A stretch of DNA of 64,000 nucleotides from Rhizobium phaseoli (GTDB lineage: Bacteria > Pseudomonadota > Alphaproteobacteria > Rhizobiales > Rhizobiaceae): the NCBI RefSeq assembly GCF_003985125.1, contig NZ_ML133575.1, positions 1-64,000 on the forward strand, written 5' to 3'. Under the pieces are notes generated by a model that saw only the letters and a program-made list of their open reading frames with translations, was not told where the DNA came from and did no database searches. This document shows positions 38,658 to 48,316 of the stretch, one piece after another. How positions within the stretch are numbered: the first letter of the stretch is position 1; the number at the start of each line of letters is the position of its first letter. The translations under genes and the position numbers were made by a program.

Positions 38658-40310
38658 TTAAGCGAGACGGGCGAAATACGCCCCCCAGGCCGGAATATCG
38701 ATCTTGTCGCCATAGTTGTTGCTGATAAAGCCATGCCCCGTCAACGCCTGCCATTCTCCCGCAGGCAGGGTGACGCTGGCCTCGGCCGGGCTCATGTTGA
38801 AAATGCAGAGCAGCTTCTCGTCGCTGTAGTCGCGGGTGAAGACCAGGATATCGCCTTCGGTCTCCTCGAATTCGATCTCGCCCTTGGCAAAGGCCGGGTG
38901 CAGCTTGCGGAAGGCGATGAAGCGGCGATAATGCTCGAGCACGGACGTCTCGTCGCCCTGCTGGACATTGACGGCGCGCAGAATATGTTCGACCGGGACC
39001 GGCAGCCAGGGCTTGACCGTCGAAAAGCCGCCCTGGGCGACGTGGCTGTCCCAGACCATCGGCGTGCGGCAGCCGTCACGGCCTTTGAACTCCGGCCAGA
39101 ACTGGATACCATAGGGATCCTGCAGATCCTGATAGGCGAGATCGGCTTCGGTCAGCGCCAGTTCCTCGCCCTGATAGAGGCAGACGGAACCGCGCAGCGT
39201 CATCAGCAGCGAGGCGTAGAGCTTGGCGAAGGCGTCGTGATCGGCGACCAGTCCGCCCCAGCGGCTGACATGACGCATGACGTCGTGATTGGAGAAGGCC
39301 CAGCAGGCCCAACCGTCGGGGGCCGCGGCTTCGAAATCCTCCATCACCTCCTCGACGCGCTCCGGCGTCAGCGGATCGGGCGCCAGGAACTCGAAGGCGT
39401 AGCACATGTGCATCTTGTCGTTGCCGGAGGTGTATTCACCGACGATTTCGAGGCCGCGCTGGCTGTCACCCACCTCGCCGACGGCGGCGATTGCCGGGAA
39501 TTCCTCAAGAACGGCGCGGAAGCGCTTCAAGAAGGCGAGATTCTCCGGCCGGTTCTTGTCGTAGATATGTTCCTGGAAATTATAGGGATTGACCGCCGGC
39601 GCCGTCGAGGCGTTGCGGCGCTCAGGCGCAAGGGCGGGATTGTCGCGCAACAGCGGGTCGTGGAAATAGAAATTGATGGTGTCGAGGCGGAAGCCATCGA
39701 CGCCTCGATTGAGCCAGAAGCGCACGACATCGAGCAGACGGTCCTGCACCTCCGGACTATGCAGGTTCATGTCCGGCTGCGAGGTGAGGAAATTATGCAG
39801 GTAATATTGCATGCGCGTCGGATCCCACGCCCATGCCGAGCCGCCGAAGATCGACAACCAGTTGTTCGGCGGCGTGCCATCCGGCTTGGCGTCGGCCCAG
39901 ACATACCAGTCGGCCTTGGCGTTGGTTTTGCTGGAGCGGCTCTGCACGAACCAGGGATGCTGATCGGAGCTGTGCGAGATGACCAGATCGATCATCACGC
40001 GGATGCCGAGGCGGTGGGCCTCCGCGATCATCGTGTCGAAATCCACCAGCGTGCCGAAGATCGAATCGACATTCTCGTAATCGGAAACGTCGTAACCGAA
40101 ATCGCGCATCGGCGAGGTGAAGAAGGGCGAGATCCAGATCGCATCGACGCCGAGGCTTGCCACATGCGGCAGGCGGGCGGTGATGCCCTTGAGGTCGCCG
40201 ATGCCGTCGCCGTTGGAATCCTGATAGGAGCGCGGATAGATCTGATAGATCACCGCGCCGCGCCACCAGTCCTTGTCGGCGGTCAAGATCGATTGGGAAG
40301 CCACGTTCAT
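38658..40310 (-). CDS. aglA: Alpha-glucosidase AglA (GH13)
   Basis: A 550-residue family-13 glycosidase without a signal peptide, hence cytoplasmic. The nucleophile is Asp210 in DGFRLDTINF, the acid/base Glu279 in AVGEVGD, and the transition-state Asp343 in FSNHDVMR. The start WWRGAVIYQIYPRSYQDSNG is typical of alpha-glucosidases of the oligo-1,6-glucosidase/sucrase group. It hydrolyses imported alpha-glucosides such as sucrose, maltose or trehalose to hexoses, which then enter the Entner-Doudoroff route encoded nearby. It lies between the permease and ATPase genes of the transporter. Confidence 0.94.
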   Translation of the reverse strand: MNVASQSILTADKDWWRGAVIYQIYPRSYQDSNGDGIGDLKGITARLPHVASLGVDAIWISPFFTSPMRDFGYDVSDYENVDSIFGTLVDFDTMIAEAHRLGIRVMIDLVISHSSDQHPWFVQSRSSKTNAKADWYVWADAKPDGTPPNNWLSIFGGSAWAWDPTRMQYYLHNFLTSQPDMNLHSPEVQDRLLDVVRFWLNRGVDGFRLDTINFYFHDPLLRDNPALAPERRNASTAPAVNPYNFQEHIYDKNRPENLAFLKRFRAVLEEFPAIAAVGEVGDSQRGLEIVGEYTSGNDKMHMCYAFEFLAPDPLTPERVEEVMEDFEAAAPDGWACWAFSNHDVMRHVSRWGGLVADHDAFAKLYASLLMTLRGSVCLYQGEELALTEADLAYQDLQDPYGIQFWPEFKGRDGCRTPMVWDSHVAQGGFSTVKPWLPVPVEHILRAVNVQQGDETSVLEHYRRFIAFRKLHPAFAKGEIEFEETEGDILVFTRDYSDEKLLCIFNMSPAEASVTLPAGEWQALTGHGFISNNYGDKIDIPAWGAYFARLA

Positions 40311-40344
40311 GGAATATCCTGTCTGAAGTCACGTTCGAAAATGG

Positions 40345-41508
40345 TCAGCCGCCCTTGACCGAGCCCGCCAGCAGACCACGCACCAGATAGCGCTGCAGGC
40401 TGAAGAAGACGAGCAGCGGCACGACAATGGTGACGAAGGCCGACGCCGTCAAAATCTCCCAATTGCCGCCGCGCGAGCCGAGCAGCGCGTTCAGGCTGCC
40501 GGTCAACACGAGGTGCTCCTTGTCGGTGCCCAGGAAGACCATGGCGACGAGCAGGTCATTCCACACCCACAGGAACTGGAAGATGGCGAAGGAGGCGAGT
40601 GCGGGGAAGGACAGAGGCAAAACGATGCGGGTAAAGATTTCGAAGTCGCTCGCGCCGTCGACACGGGCAGATTCGATGATCTCCTTCGGCAGGCCGGCAA
40701 TATAGGCCCGCAGCAGAAAGATGGCGAGCGGCATGCCGAAGGCGGTATGGGCGAGCCAGATACCGGGATAGGTCTTCGACGGCTGGCCGAGCATGGTGCC
40801 GATCTCGTTATAGAGGCGCAGAAGCGGGATCAGCGACATCTGCAGCGGCACGACGATGAGACCGACGACGAGCGCAATCAGCAGCGCGCGTCCGGGAAAA
40901 TCCATCCAGCTCAAGGCATAGGCGGCGAAAGCGGCAATCAGGATCGGGATGATCGTCGCCGGGATCGTCACGGTCAGCGAATTGATGAAGGACTGGCCGA
41001 TGCCCTCGCCTGTCAGAACGGTGTTATAGTTCTGCGTCGTGAATTCCGGCGGCGCGGAAACGGAGACATAGATGCGCCGCGGCCGTTCGTCCGGCGAGAA
41101 GGCAGCGTTCTTCATGTAGCGATAGCTGCCGTCGCTGTTGATCTGCAGGCTTTCGCCATCACCGAGGTCGGCGGTTTCCCCCGCCTTGAAGGCGGCCGGC
41201 TGCTGCACGCGGTTGCCGTAGGCTTTCACCGAGCGACCTGTCTGGCCTTCCAGCACATTGCCTGAGATGACGTAGGTGGCGCCCTCCTGCTTCTGCTGGT
41301 CAGGCGTGCCTAGACGGACGGCAACAGTCTGCGTCGAGCCGACGAAGGAGGTCCACCAGCCGGACACGACGATCTGATCCTTGTCGCGCAAGGCGCTGAC
41401 GAAGATGCCGAGCGTCGGGATCAACCAGAGGATGACGATCAGAAGAACGGCAAGGTGAACGAAGAGGCGGGCGGGGCCGATCTTGAAATAGCTTCCAACA
41501 GCGGTCAT
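40345..41508 (-). CDS. aglG: Alpha-glucoside ABC transporter permease AglG
   Basis: A 387-residue MalG-type permease, about 100 residues longer than usual. The first membrane segment is at 14-40 and the second starts near 174; the extra part between (about 60-155) is polar, predicted periplasmic, and rich in beta-forming residues. The coupling loop ESARVDGASDFEIFTRIVLP is intact. It pairs with AglF. It starts 2 bases before the aglF stop region and precedes aglA by 34 bases. The enlarged periplasmic loop may help receive the binding protein, which is inference. Confidence 0.9.
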   Translation of the reverse strand: MTAVGSYFKIGPARLFVHLAVLLIVILWLIPTLGIFVSALRDKDQIVVSGWWTSFVGSTQTVAVRLGTPDQQKQEGATYVISGNVLEGQTGRSVKAYGNRVQQPAAFKAGETADLGDGESLQINSDGSYRYMKNAAFSPDERPRRIYVSVSAPPEFTTQNYNTVLTGEGIGQSFINSLTVTIPATIIPILIAAFAAYALSWMDFPGRALLIALVVGLIVVPLQMSLIPLLRLYNEIGTMLGQPSKTYPGIWLAHTAFGMPLAIFLLRAYIAGLPKEIIESARVDGASDFEIFTRIVLPLSFPALASFAIFQFLWVWNDLLVAMVFLGTDKEHLVLTGSLNALLGSRGGNWEILTASAFVTIVVPLLVFFSLQRYLVRGLLAGSVKGG

Positions 41509-41509
41509 C

Positions 41510-42523
41510 TCAATGGCCCTTCAGTTCGCGGTTGGCGCGGCGCACGTTCCAGACCATGATCGGCGTGACGGCGAGCATGATGATGATGGCGATAACAGCA
41601 CTTCGGCCGGAATCGCCGCCGCCGCGGAACAACCAGTTGAACATCAGGTTCGCCAGCACCATGGTCTGCCATTGGCCGTTGGTCATGGTCAGCACGATAT
41701 CGAAGACCTTGAGGACGAGAATGGTGATCGTCGTCCAGACGACGGCGATGGTGCCCCAGACCTGCGGCACCATGATGCGCCAGAAGATCTGCCAGCCATT
41801 GGCGCCATCGATGACGGCAGCCTCGATCGTCTCTTCCGGGATGCCGCGCAGCGCCGCCGACAGGATAACCATGGCAAAACCGGTCTGGATCCAGATCAGG
41901 ATGACCATCAGAAAGAAATTGTTCCAGAAGGGAACGGAAATCCAGACCTGCGGCGTACCGCCGAATGTCTGCACGATGGCGTTCAGGAGGCCGATCTGCA
42001 CATCGTTGCCGCCGCGATACTCGTAGATGAACTTCCAGATGACGGAAGCGCCGACGAAGGAGATCGCCATCGGCATGAAGACGATGCTTTTGGCGATATT
42101 GCCCCACCAGATGCGGTCGGTCATCACGGCGATGACCAGGCCGAAGAAGGTGCAGGCAGCGGGCACGACGGCGAGCCAGAGGATGTTGTTGAAGATCGAC
42201 TGGCGGAATTCGCGGTCGTTCAAGGCCCACAGGTAATTCGTCGCGCCGACGAACTCGTTGCCCGACCGGTCGTAGAAGGACAGGATGAACGTCGCGATGA
42301 CAGGGTAGACGAGGTAGACGATCAGCAGGGAGAGTGCCGGGCCGAGGAACAGCCAGGGGCGGATCATGGCGCGCCGGTTCAGGTTTCGCGAAGCCTGACG
42401 GATATCACCGTCCCTCACCGGCAAGGCGAGATCGAGGAGCTTGTTCGAGAAAAAGAAATAGGCGGAGCATGCAAAAACGGCTCCGACCACGACGCCCAAA
42501 GCGGACACAATCTGCAACAGCAT
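41510..42523 (-). CDS. aglF: Alpha-glucoside ABC transporter permease AglF
   Basis: A 337-residue MalF-type permease with an extra N-terminal membrane segment (residues 4-27) followed by a cytoplasmic linker, then about six segments starting at WLFLGPALSLLIVYLVYP. The coupling loop EAAVIDGANGWQIFWRIMVP is present. It forms the membrane channel with AglG. It follows aglE after 172 bases that contain a strong hairpin, so it may be expressed below the level of the binding protein. Confidence 0.91.
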   Translation of the reverse strand: MLLQIVSALGVVVGAVFACSAYFFFSNKLLDLALPVRDGDIRQASRNLNRRAMIRPWLFLGPALSLLIVYLVYPVIATFILSFYDRSGNEFVGATNYLWALNDREFRQSIFNNILWLAVVPAACTFFGLVIAVMTDRIWWGNIAKSIVFMPMAISFVGASVIWKFIYEYRGGNDVQIGLLNAIVQTFGGTPQVWISVPFWNNFFLMVILIWIQTGFAMVILSAALRGIPEETIEAAVIDGANGWQIFWRIMVPQVWGTIAVVWTTITILVLKVFDIVLTMTNGQWQTMVLANLMFNWLFRGGGDSGRSAVIAIIIMLAVTPIMVWNVRRANRELKGH

Positions 42524-42656
42524 TTCGTCCCTCCCCTGCTTCCCTGTCTTGTTTCGAAGGGTTAACGCCGGATGCCGTCAACGCATCTTGTGTCTTTGAC
42601 CACAGGATCCGGCACGACCGGGCTCCCCCTCTGGAACCCGGCCGGTCATTCTGCTA

Positions 42657-42680
42657 ATGCCGCCGGCTACCCGGCGGCAT
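42657..42680 (-). terminator. Hairpin between aglE and aglF
   Basis: Perfect 10-bp stem ATGCCGCCGG / CCGGCGGCAT with a 4-base loop, 16 bases after the aglE stop and with no T run. It is placed like the hairpin after potF and probably stabilises the aglE message or limits readthrough rather than ending all transcription. A second GC-rich inverted repeat lies at about 42618-42642. Confidence 0.6.
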
Positions 42681-42695
42681 GAGACTTATGGGAAA

Positions 42696-44057
42696 TTACT
42701 TGATACCGTCCCAGGCACTCTGGATCTCGGCCGCTGCATCCTGAGCGGACTTGCCGCCGACGAAATCGACCATGCCGGTCCAGAAGGCGCCGGCGCCGAT
42801 CTTGCCGGGCATCAGGTCGGAACCGTCGAAGCGGAAGGTGGTGGCGGATGTCAGGATCTCGCCTTCCTTCTTCATCTGCGGGTTGGCATAGGCGTCGGTG
42901 CTGACGCCCTTATACGGGGTCAGGAAGCTCGACTGCGCCATCCACACTTCATGGGCGATCGGGGTCTTCAGGAAGTCGATGAAAGCGCGGGCCGTCTTCG
43001 AGTCCTTGGCGATCGAGACCAGCGTGCCGGCACCGAGAACCGGCTTGCCGAGTTCGGGATGCGAAGCGAAGGTCGGCATGTAGAAGAAGTCCGCATCCTG
43101 ACCGAGCTTCGTGCCTTCGGGGAAGAAGGACGGGATGAACGAGGCCTGATGGTGCATGTAGCACTTCGGCGGAACGGCGAAGAGGCCCTTCGGGCTGTCG
43201 CGAAAGTCGGTCGACGCTACGGCGGCAACGCCGCCATCGACGTATTTCTCGTTCTTGGCAAACTTGCCGAATTCGTCGATCGCGGCAACGACGGCCGGAT
43301 CGGTGAACTTCATCTCATTGGTCGTCCACTTGTCGTAGGCTTCCGGCGGCTGAGTGCGCAGCATGATGTCTTCGACCCAGTCGGTCGCCGGCCAGCCGGT
43401 GGCGCCGCCCGAACCGAGGCCGATGCACCAGGGAACGCCGCCGTCCTTGACGATCTGATCGGTCAGAGCATGCAGCTCTTCCATGGTCGTCGGGATCTTG
43501 TAGCCGGCTTCCTCGAAATTCTCCGGAACATACCAGACGAGTGATTTCACGTCGGCCTTATAGGGGAAAGCGTAGAAGGCTTCCTTGCCGTCCTTGCCCT
43601 TATAGGTGCCGTACCCGACCCAGCTGTCGCCGGCGCCGTAATTGTCCTTGAGCCACTTGGAGTTGTCATCGCCGAGCGGCGTCAGGAAGCCCTTGCCGGC
43701 GAGGTCCGCAAGAAGGCCCGGCTGCGGCAGGATGGCGATGTTCGGCGGCGAGCCCGCCTGCGTGTCGATGACAATCTGCTGTTCGTAGTTTTCGGAAGAG
43801 GAATATTTGGCGTCGATTCCGGTCGCTTCGGTGAAATAGGCGAGGACGCTCAGGAAGAACGCCTCGTCTTCGCCGCGCCACGGCCCGAAGATCGTCAGCG
43901 GCTGGCCCTTCAGATCGGCATGGGCGGCCTTGAATTCGTCATAGCTTTTCCAGTTGAACTTGGCATCCTGTCCCGGGGCAAATTTCAGATCGGCCGCCGA
44001 CGCAGCACCGGCAAAAAGCGCCGCTACGGCAACGCCCATCAAAAATGACTTCTTCAT
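42696..44057 (-). CDS. aglE: Alpha-glucoside-binding periplasmic protein AglE
   Basis: A 453-residue solute-binding protein of the extracellular family 1. The signal peptide MKKSFLMGVAVAALFAGAAS ends near residue 22. The body has LTIFGPWRGEDEAFF, GSPPNIAILPQPGLL and the ligand-region GSGGATGWPATDWVED. It captures alpha-glucosides for AglFGK. It is the first gene of the operon, divergent from aglR, with a LacI-type palindrome 57 bases upstream of its start. The match to the Sinorhizobium agl order supports the name. Confidence 0.93.
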   Translation of the reverse strand: MKKSFLMGVAVAALFAGAASAADLKFAPGQDAKFNWKSYDEFKAAHADLKGQPLTIFGPWRGEDEAFFLSVLAYFTEATGIDAKYSSSENYEQQIVIDTQAGSPPNIAILPQPGLLADLAGKGFLTPLGDDNSKWLKDNYGAGDSWVGYGTYKGKDGKEAFYAFPYKADVKSLVWYVPENFEEAGYKIPTTMEELHALTDQIVKDGGVPWCIGLGSGGATGWPATDWVEDIMLRTQPPEAYDKWTTNEMKFTDPAVVAAIDEFGKFAKNEKYVDGGVAAVASTDFRDSPKGLFAVPPKCYMHHQASFIPSFFPEGTKLGQDADFFYMPTFASHPELGKPVLGAGTLVSIAKDSKTARAFIDFLKTPIAHEVWMAQSSFLTPYKGVSTDAYANPQMKKEGEILTSATTFRFDGSDLMPGKIGAGAFWTGMVDFVGGKSAQDAAAEIQSAWDGIK

Positions 44058-44113
44058 GTGATCATCCTCCCATCACAATCCCAACCCGCGCCGAATCCCT
44101 TCAAAAGGAAATT

Positions 44114-44287
44114 TCAAAGCGCTTTGACACCTTCACTCATTCCACTTTCGGTGGAATGGAGTCAAGTCATTTCACGAAATCTCGCCGTGAACACGCAGAA
44201 TACGCAGCTCAGCAACGCCTATCGGGGAATATGGAGCGATTTTTCTTGAGTCAAGCGCGCGAGATGCTACATAATTGAAAGCGCTTT
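44114..44287. promoter_or_regulatory. Two LacI-type operators between aglE and aglR
   Basis: TCAAAGCGCTTTGA at 44114-44127 is a perfect 14-bp palindrome, and AAAGCGCTTT recurs at 44278-44287; core centres are 162 bases apart. AAAGCGCTTT-type palindromes with a central CG are typical LacI/GalR-family sites. One is near aglE, the other 68 bases before aglR, so AglR may bind both and loop the DNA. A further inverted repeat, ATTCCAC-N5-GTGGAAT at 44139-44157, lies next to the first site. Confidence 0.7.
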
Positions 44288-44355
44288 GGGTGCCATTGGG
44301 AGGCGGCAGGCCTTTTTGAAGCGGCCGACGGGCGGGCCGGGAGGAAGCATAACAG

Positions 44356-45384
44356 GTGAATCTCAAACAGCTATCGGAATTGCTCGGGCTGTCGCAGACG
44401 ACGGTGAGCCGGGCGCTCAACGGTTATCCCGAGGTCAATGAAGCGACCCGCGAGCGCGTGCTCCAGGCCGTCAAGGAAACCGGATACCGGCCGAACAAGG
44501 CTGCCCAGCGGCTTGCGACCGGCAAGGCAGGCTCGATCGGCCTGGTCATGCCGACGGCGCCCGGCCACCAGTCCGACGTGCATTTCGGCGAATTCCTGGC
44601 CGGGCTCGGCGAGGAGGCCGTGCGTCACGATTTCCATTTCGTCATCATGCCGGCCGATCCCGATGACGAGGTGGCCGCACTCCGGCGGCTTGCGATCAGC
44701 GGCAATGTCGACGCGCTGTTCGTCGCCTATATGCGCGGCCACGATCCGCGGCTTCCCATGCTGAAATCGCTCTCCATGCCCTATGTCGTGCATGGCCGCT
44801 CCTTCGGCGCGGAGCTGGATTATCCCTATCTCGACATCGATAATGAAGGCGCCTTTTACGACGCCACACGGCTGCTGCTGCAGCTCGGCCATACGCGCTT
44901 TGCGCTGATGAACGGGCAAGTGCATCTCGATTTCGCCATCCGCAGGAAGAACGGCGTCATATCGGCGCTTGCCGAACGCGGACTTGTTCTCGAGGAGGAT
45001 TGCATCAGCCATACGCTGATGACCGACGAGCAGGGCCTGCTGGCGATGGAACGCTTCCTGCAGCTGCCGCAGCGGCCGACGGCGATCCTCTGCTCCAGCA
45101 CGGTGATGGCGTTGGGCGCAATCCGCGCCGTCAACCAGGCGGGACTGCGGCTCGGCGAGGATATCTCCCTGATCGCCCATGACGACGTGCTGCCGCTCTT
45201 GAAGCCGGAAAGTTTCTCCGTGCCGCTGACGACGACGCGCTCGGCGCTGCGCGCTGCCGGCGTGCGCATCGCGCAGCGGCTGATCGGCACGGTGAAACAG
45301 GCCGGCCCCTTCCCCGATCAGGAACTCTGGAAGACCGAGCTGATCGTCAGGGCCTCGACCGGCCCTGCCCCGCAGCAGCCATAA
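44356..45384 (+). CDS. aglR: LacI-family repressor AglR
   Basis: A 342-residue regulator. The N-terminal LacI helix-turn-helix (LKQLSELLGLSQTTVSRALN, residues 3-22) with the hinge region RPNKAAQRLATGKAG is followed by a periplasmic-binding-like effector domain (IGLVMPT, DIDNEGAFYDATRLLLQLGH, CSSTVMALGAIRA). It starts with GTG at 44356, after a GGAGGAA site. It probably represses aglEFGAK in the absence of alpha-glucosides by binding the two palindromes just upstream. The stop is directly next to the convergent folD stop. Confidence 0.92.
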   Translation: MNLKQLSELLGLSQTTVSRALNGYPEVNEATRERVLQAVKETGYRPNKAAQRLATGKAGSIGLVMPTAPGHQSDVHFGEFLAGLGEEAVRHDFHFVIMPADPDDEVAALRRLAISGNVDALFVAYMRGHDPRLPMLKSLSMPYVVHGRSFGAELDYPYLDIDNEGAFYDATRLLLQLGHTRFALMNGQVHLDFAIRRKNGVISALAERGLVLEEDCISHTLMTDEQGLLAMERFLQLPQRPTAILCSSTVMALGAIRAVNQAGLRLGEDISLIAHDDVLPLLKPESFSVPLTTTRSALRAAGVRIAQRLIGTVKQAGPFPDQELWKTELIVRASTGPAPQQP

Positions 45385-46284
45385 TCAGAATTGCGGCGGG
45401 GTCTGCCCTGCGGCGCGATGGGCGGCAATCACCGTATTGGCCATCAGCATGGCAATGGTCATCGGCCCGACCCCGCCGGGAACCGGGGTGATGGTGCTGG
45501 CGACGTCGCAGACTTCGGCGAAGGCGACGTCACCGACGAGCCGGGTCTTGCCCTCGCCCTTGTCGGGCGCCGGGACGCGGTTGATGCCGACATCGATGAC
45601 TGTCGCACCCGGCTTGACCCAATCGGCCTTGACCATTTCCGGCCGGCCGACGGCGGCCACCAGAATATCGGCGTTGCGGCAGACCTCGGCGAGGTCCTTC
45701 GTTCTCGAATGGGCCATCGTCACCGTCGCATTGGCGTTGAGCAGCAATTGCGCCATCGGCTTGCCGAACAGGTTGGAGCGGCCGATGACGACGGCGTTGA
45801 GGCCGGAGAGATCCTCGCCATGGGTGCGGCGGACGAAAACCATGGCGCCGGCCGGCGTGCAGGAGACCAGTCCGGTCTTCAGGTCGCCGGTGGCGAGCTT
45901 GCCGGCGTTGACGACGCTCAAGCCATCGACATCTTTTTCCGGCAGGATCGACTGGATGATCGGCTCGCTGTCGAGCGGCTTCGGCAAGGGCAACTGCACC
46001 AGGATGCCGTGGATCGACGGATCGGCGTTGAGGGTGGCGACGAGCGCTGCCAGTTCCGCCTGGCTGGTCTCGGCCGGCAGCGTGTGCTGGACGGACTTGA
46101 AGCCGCATTCCTTGGCCATGCGGCCCTTGGAGCCGACATAGGCGTGGCTTGCCGGGTCGTCGCCGACGATGATGACGGCCAGGCCGGTGGTGACGCCGCT
46201 GCTCTTTTCCAGCGCCGCCGTCGCACTCTTGACCGTCTGAATGACCGATGCAGCCACATTCTTGCCGTCGATTACTGTCGTCAC
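45385..46284 (-). CDS. folD: Methylenetetrahydrofolate dehydrogenase/cyclohydrolase
   Basis: A 299-residue bifunctional enzyme that oxidises 5,10-methylene-THF and hydrolyses the product to 10-formyl-THF for purine and formyl-Met synthesis. The active-site Tyr/Lys segment ASHAYVGSKGRMAKECG, the LVQLPLPK motif and the NADP site VVIGRSNLFGKPMAQLLL are intact, as is PVPGGVGPMTIAML near the end. It starts at GTG 46284 after GGAGAGA. It is a single gene, convergent with aglR and in the same direction as the polysaccharide genes upstream. Confidence 0.96.
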   Translation of the reverse strand: MTTVIDGKNVAASVIQTVKSATAALEKSSGVTTGLAVIIVGDDPASHAYVGSKGRMAKECGFKSVQHTLPAETSQAELAALVATLNADPSIHGILVQLPLPKPLDSEPIIQSILPEKDVDGLSVVNAGKLATGDLKTGLVSCTPAGAMVFVRRTHGEDLSGLNAVVIGRSNLFGKPMAQLLLNANATVTMAHSRTKDLAEVCRNADILVAAVGRPEMVKADWVKPGATVIDVGINRVPAPDKGEGKTRLVGDVAFAEVCDVASTITPVPGGVGPMTIAMLMANTVIAAHRAAGQTPPQF

Positions 46285-46405
46285 GCGTCTCTCCGCCCTG
46301 GTTTCAGGTCAATCTAAGGATAGTTGACGAGCGTCAAATGCCCGCTAACGCCCTATCCTGTCGGAAAGCGGCAAGGCAATATCAAACTTGCAAGGAAATG
46401 TTGGT

Positions 46406-48160
46406 TCAGCGCCGCGGTTGCCGCACTTCCATCAAATCGCGAAGGCGGTCACGGAGGCCGGAGATCTCGGAGCGCAGCACGTCCATCTCGTCGAACGCCG
46501 CCGGGGGCGCGGGCGCCGGCGGCGGGGACACAACCGACGGGGACACTGGCATTTCCGTTGCAGAGGAAACGACGGATTTGCGCAAGAACAGCAGGAACGC
46601 CAGAGCAAGACCGATTGCCAGCCCGGCGGCGCCCCCGGTCAGCGCGCCGCCGATCGAGCCATTCGTTGCCGCTACCCTCGAGGCCACCGGCGATTTCAGC
46701 ACGATCAGATGAGCGTCGTCGGCTGCCCCCGTTGCGGAGGCCGTCTCTTCCAGGCGCACATGCGCGGCATTCGCCTTCTCGCGCAGCTCGGTCAGCCGGG
46801 GCAGATCGACGCCGGTATCCCGGCTCTGGGCGATCAGCGTGTTGCGGCGATCGTTCAGACCCTTGCGCGTATCGACCGCAGCCTTGGCGGCGGCATTGGC
46901 GAGCTGGGCCAGACGGGCAAGCTCCTTGCCCATGTTCTCCTTCAGCCCGTCCGTTTCGGCCTGCTGCTGCAGCAGGCGCGGATGGCGCGGGCCAAGCTCG
47001 GCCGAGAGCTGGGCCAGCGTCGTCCTGGCGACGGCATATTTGTCGCGCCAATCCTGCAGCGCCGGCGAGAGCAGATCGGAGGGGAGCGAACCATCCAGCA
47101 CGCCCGCGAGTTTTGCCGTCTTCAGCCGGTCGGCCTGCGCCTTGGCGGCGAGGATATTCTCGTCGGCCTGCTTCAGCTCGGCATCGAGCCCATCGATTTG
47201 GCGGCGAAGGTCGATCGCCACCTTGACGTTGCCCTCGCCGCTTTTTGCCGTAAAGGCGGCAAGCTCCGCCTTCGCCTCGTCATAAGCCTTGCGCAGCGCC
47301 GTGTCGGTTTCGGCGCTTCGGCCGGGACCGCTGCCGGCGGACACCGCTTCGCCAAGCCGCGCGGCGATGCGCATCGATTTGCCGCTGTCGCCGGTCGTCA
47401 CCCTGACGAGAATCGTACCGGCGGCAACATCAGGCACGATCTCGACCGCATGTTTCAGCGCCGCCTCGGCGCGCGAGGCCGGATCGGCGGCAGCACCGGT
47501 GGCCGAGAGGAGGTCGAGCGCAACGCCGAGCGCATTGGCACCGGAGCCGGCAAATTCGGGGTCGTGATCGAGTTTCAGCGCAGCGACCGTCGATGCCATC
47601 ACGCGTGCCGACAACAGGCCTTTCGCCGCAGCCTGGGTGAAGGCCGCGCGGCTTGCCGCATCCGTGCTTACCGAAAGCGTCGTCTCGGCACGATAGAGAG
47701 CGGGCGAGACCGGCATCAACGCCGGCAGGCCTGCCCCGAGGATCGTGGCGGCGACGACCGTCATGACAAGGCCGAAGCGGCCGGCGCGGTGGCGCGGCGC
47801 TGCCGGCTGGAATCTAGCGGGCTCCTCGCTGATCGCGGCCAGCGGCGCGGGCGGGAGTGCGGGCTCTTCCGCAGCGATGGACTTTTCATGACCGGCCGGC
47901 TCTGGCGGAAGAGGACGGCCGATATCGTTGGCAGCCCGCAGGCGGTTGCCGAGGATGGTTTCAATGCGGTCGACCAGCGGCGCCGAACGCGCCGCCATTG
48001 CGCGCTGCTCTTCGAGCGCGCGGCCGATCGCGCGCAGCAATTCGGCCTCGGGCAGTGCGATAGCAGTCCCCTGCGACTGCCGGCGATAGGAATCGTCAAA
48101 GGAGCGCGGCCCCGCGGCTGCGCGATCCTGGAAGCTGTTTCTCGCCCTGATATCGTACAT
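46406..48160 (-). CDS. Polysaccharide chain-length (Wzz/GumC-like) protein without kinase domain
   Basis: About 584 residues. A long cytoplasmic N-terminal region (1-125, with a helical LLRAIGRALEEQR stretch) precedes the first membrane segment (about 128-150). A large periplasmic region follows with extended coiled coils (LRRQIDGLDAELKQADENIL, AELGPRHPRLLQQQAE), then a second membrane segment at about 505-525 (GGAAGLAIGLALAFLLFL) and a short proline-rich tail. The PRHPRLLQ motif and topology are those of Wzz/GumC/ExoP co-polymerases, but the tyrosine-kinase domain is absent. I chose the ATG at 48160; a GTG at 48169 is possible. A WecG-type glycosyltransferase gene lies upstream, suggesting a surface polysaccharide role. 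Confidence 0.75.
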   Translation of the reverse strand: MYDIRARNSFQDRAAAGPRSFDDSYRRQSQGTAIALPEAELLRAIGRALEEQRAMAARSAPLVDRIETILGNRLRAANDIGRPLPPEPAGHEKSIAAEEPALPPAPLAAISEEPARFQPAAPRHRAGRFGLVMTVVAATILGAGLPALMPVSPALYRAETTLSVSTDAASRAAFTQAAAKGLLSARVMASTVAALKLDHDPEFAGSGANALGVALDLLSATGAAADPASRAEAALKHAVEIVPDVAAGTILVRVTTGDSGKSMRIAARLGEAVSAGSGPGRSAETDTALRKAYDEAKAELAAFTAKSGEGNVKVAIDLRRQIDGLDAELKQADENILAAKAQADRLKTAKLAGVLDGSLPSDLLSPALQDWRDKYAVARTTLAQLSAELGPRHPRLLQQQAETDGLKENMGKELARLAQLANAAAKAAVDTRKGLNDRRNTLIAQSRDTGVDLPRLTELREKANAAHVRLEETASATGAADDAHLIVLKSPVASRVAATNGSIGGALTGGAAGLAIGLALAFLLFLRKSVVSSATEMPVSPSVVSPPPAPAPPAAFDEMDVLRSEISGLRDRLRDLMEVRQPRR

Positions 48161-48316
48161 TTGCGCCACATCTCATGCACATGATGGCCGAGTTCAATCA
48201 TCCGCACGCGATGCAGATGATTAAACGACTCTAAATATTCATGGCAAAGAAATGGTTAACCGCGACTGGCAAGAATCGCGGTCCGAGGTTTCAAATTTGA
48301 ACCGGGCGCCGCCCGT

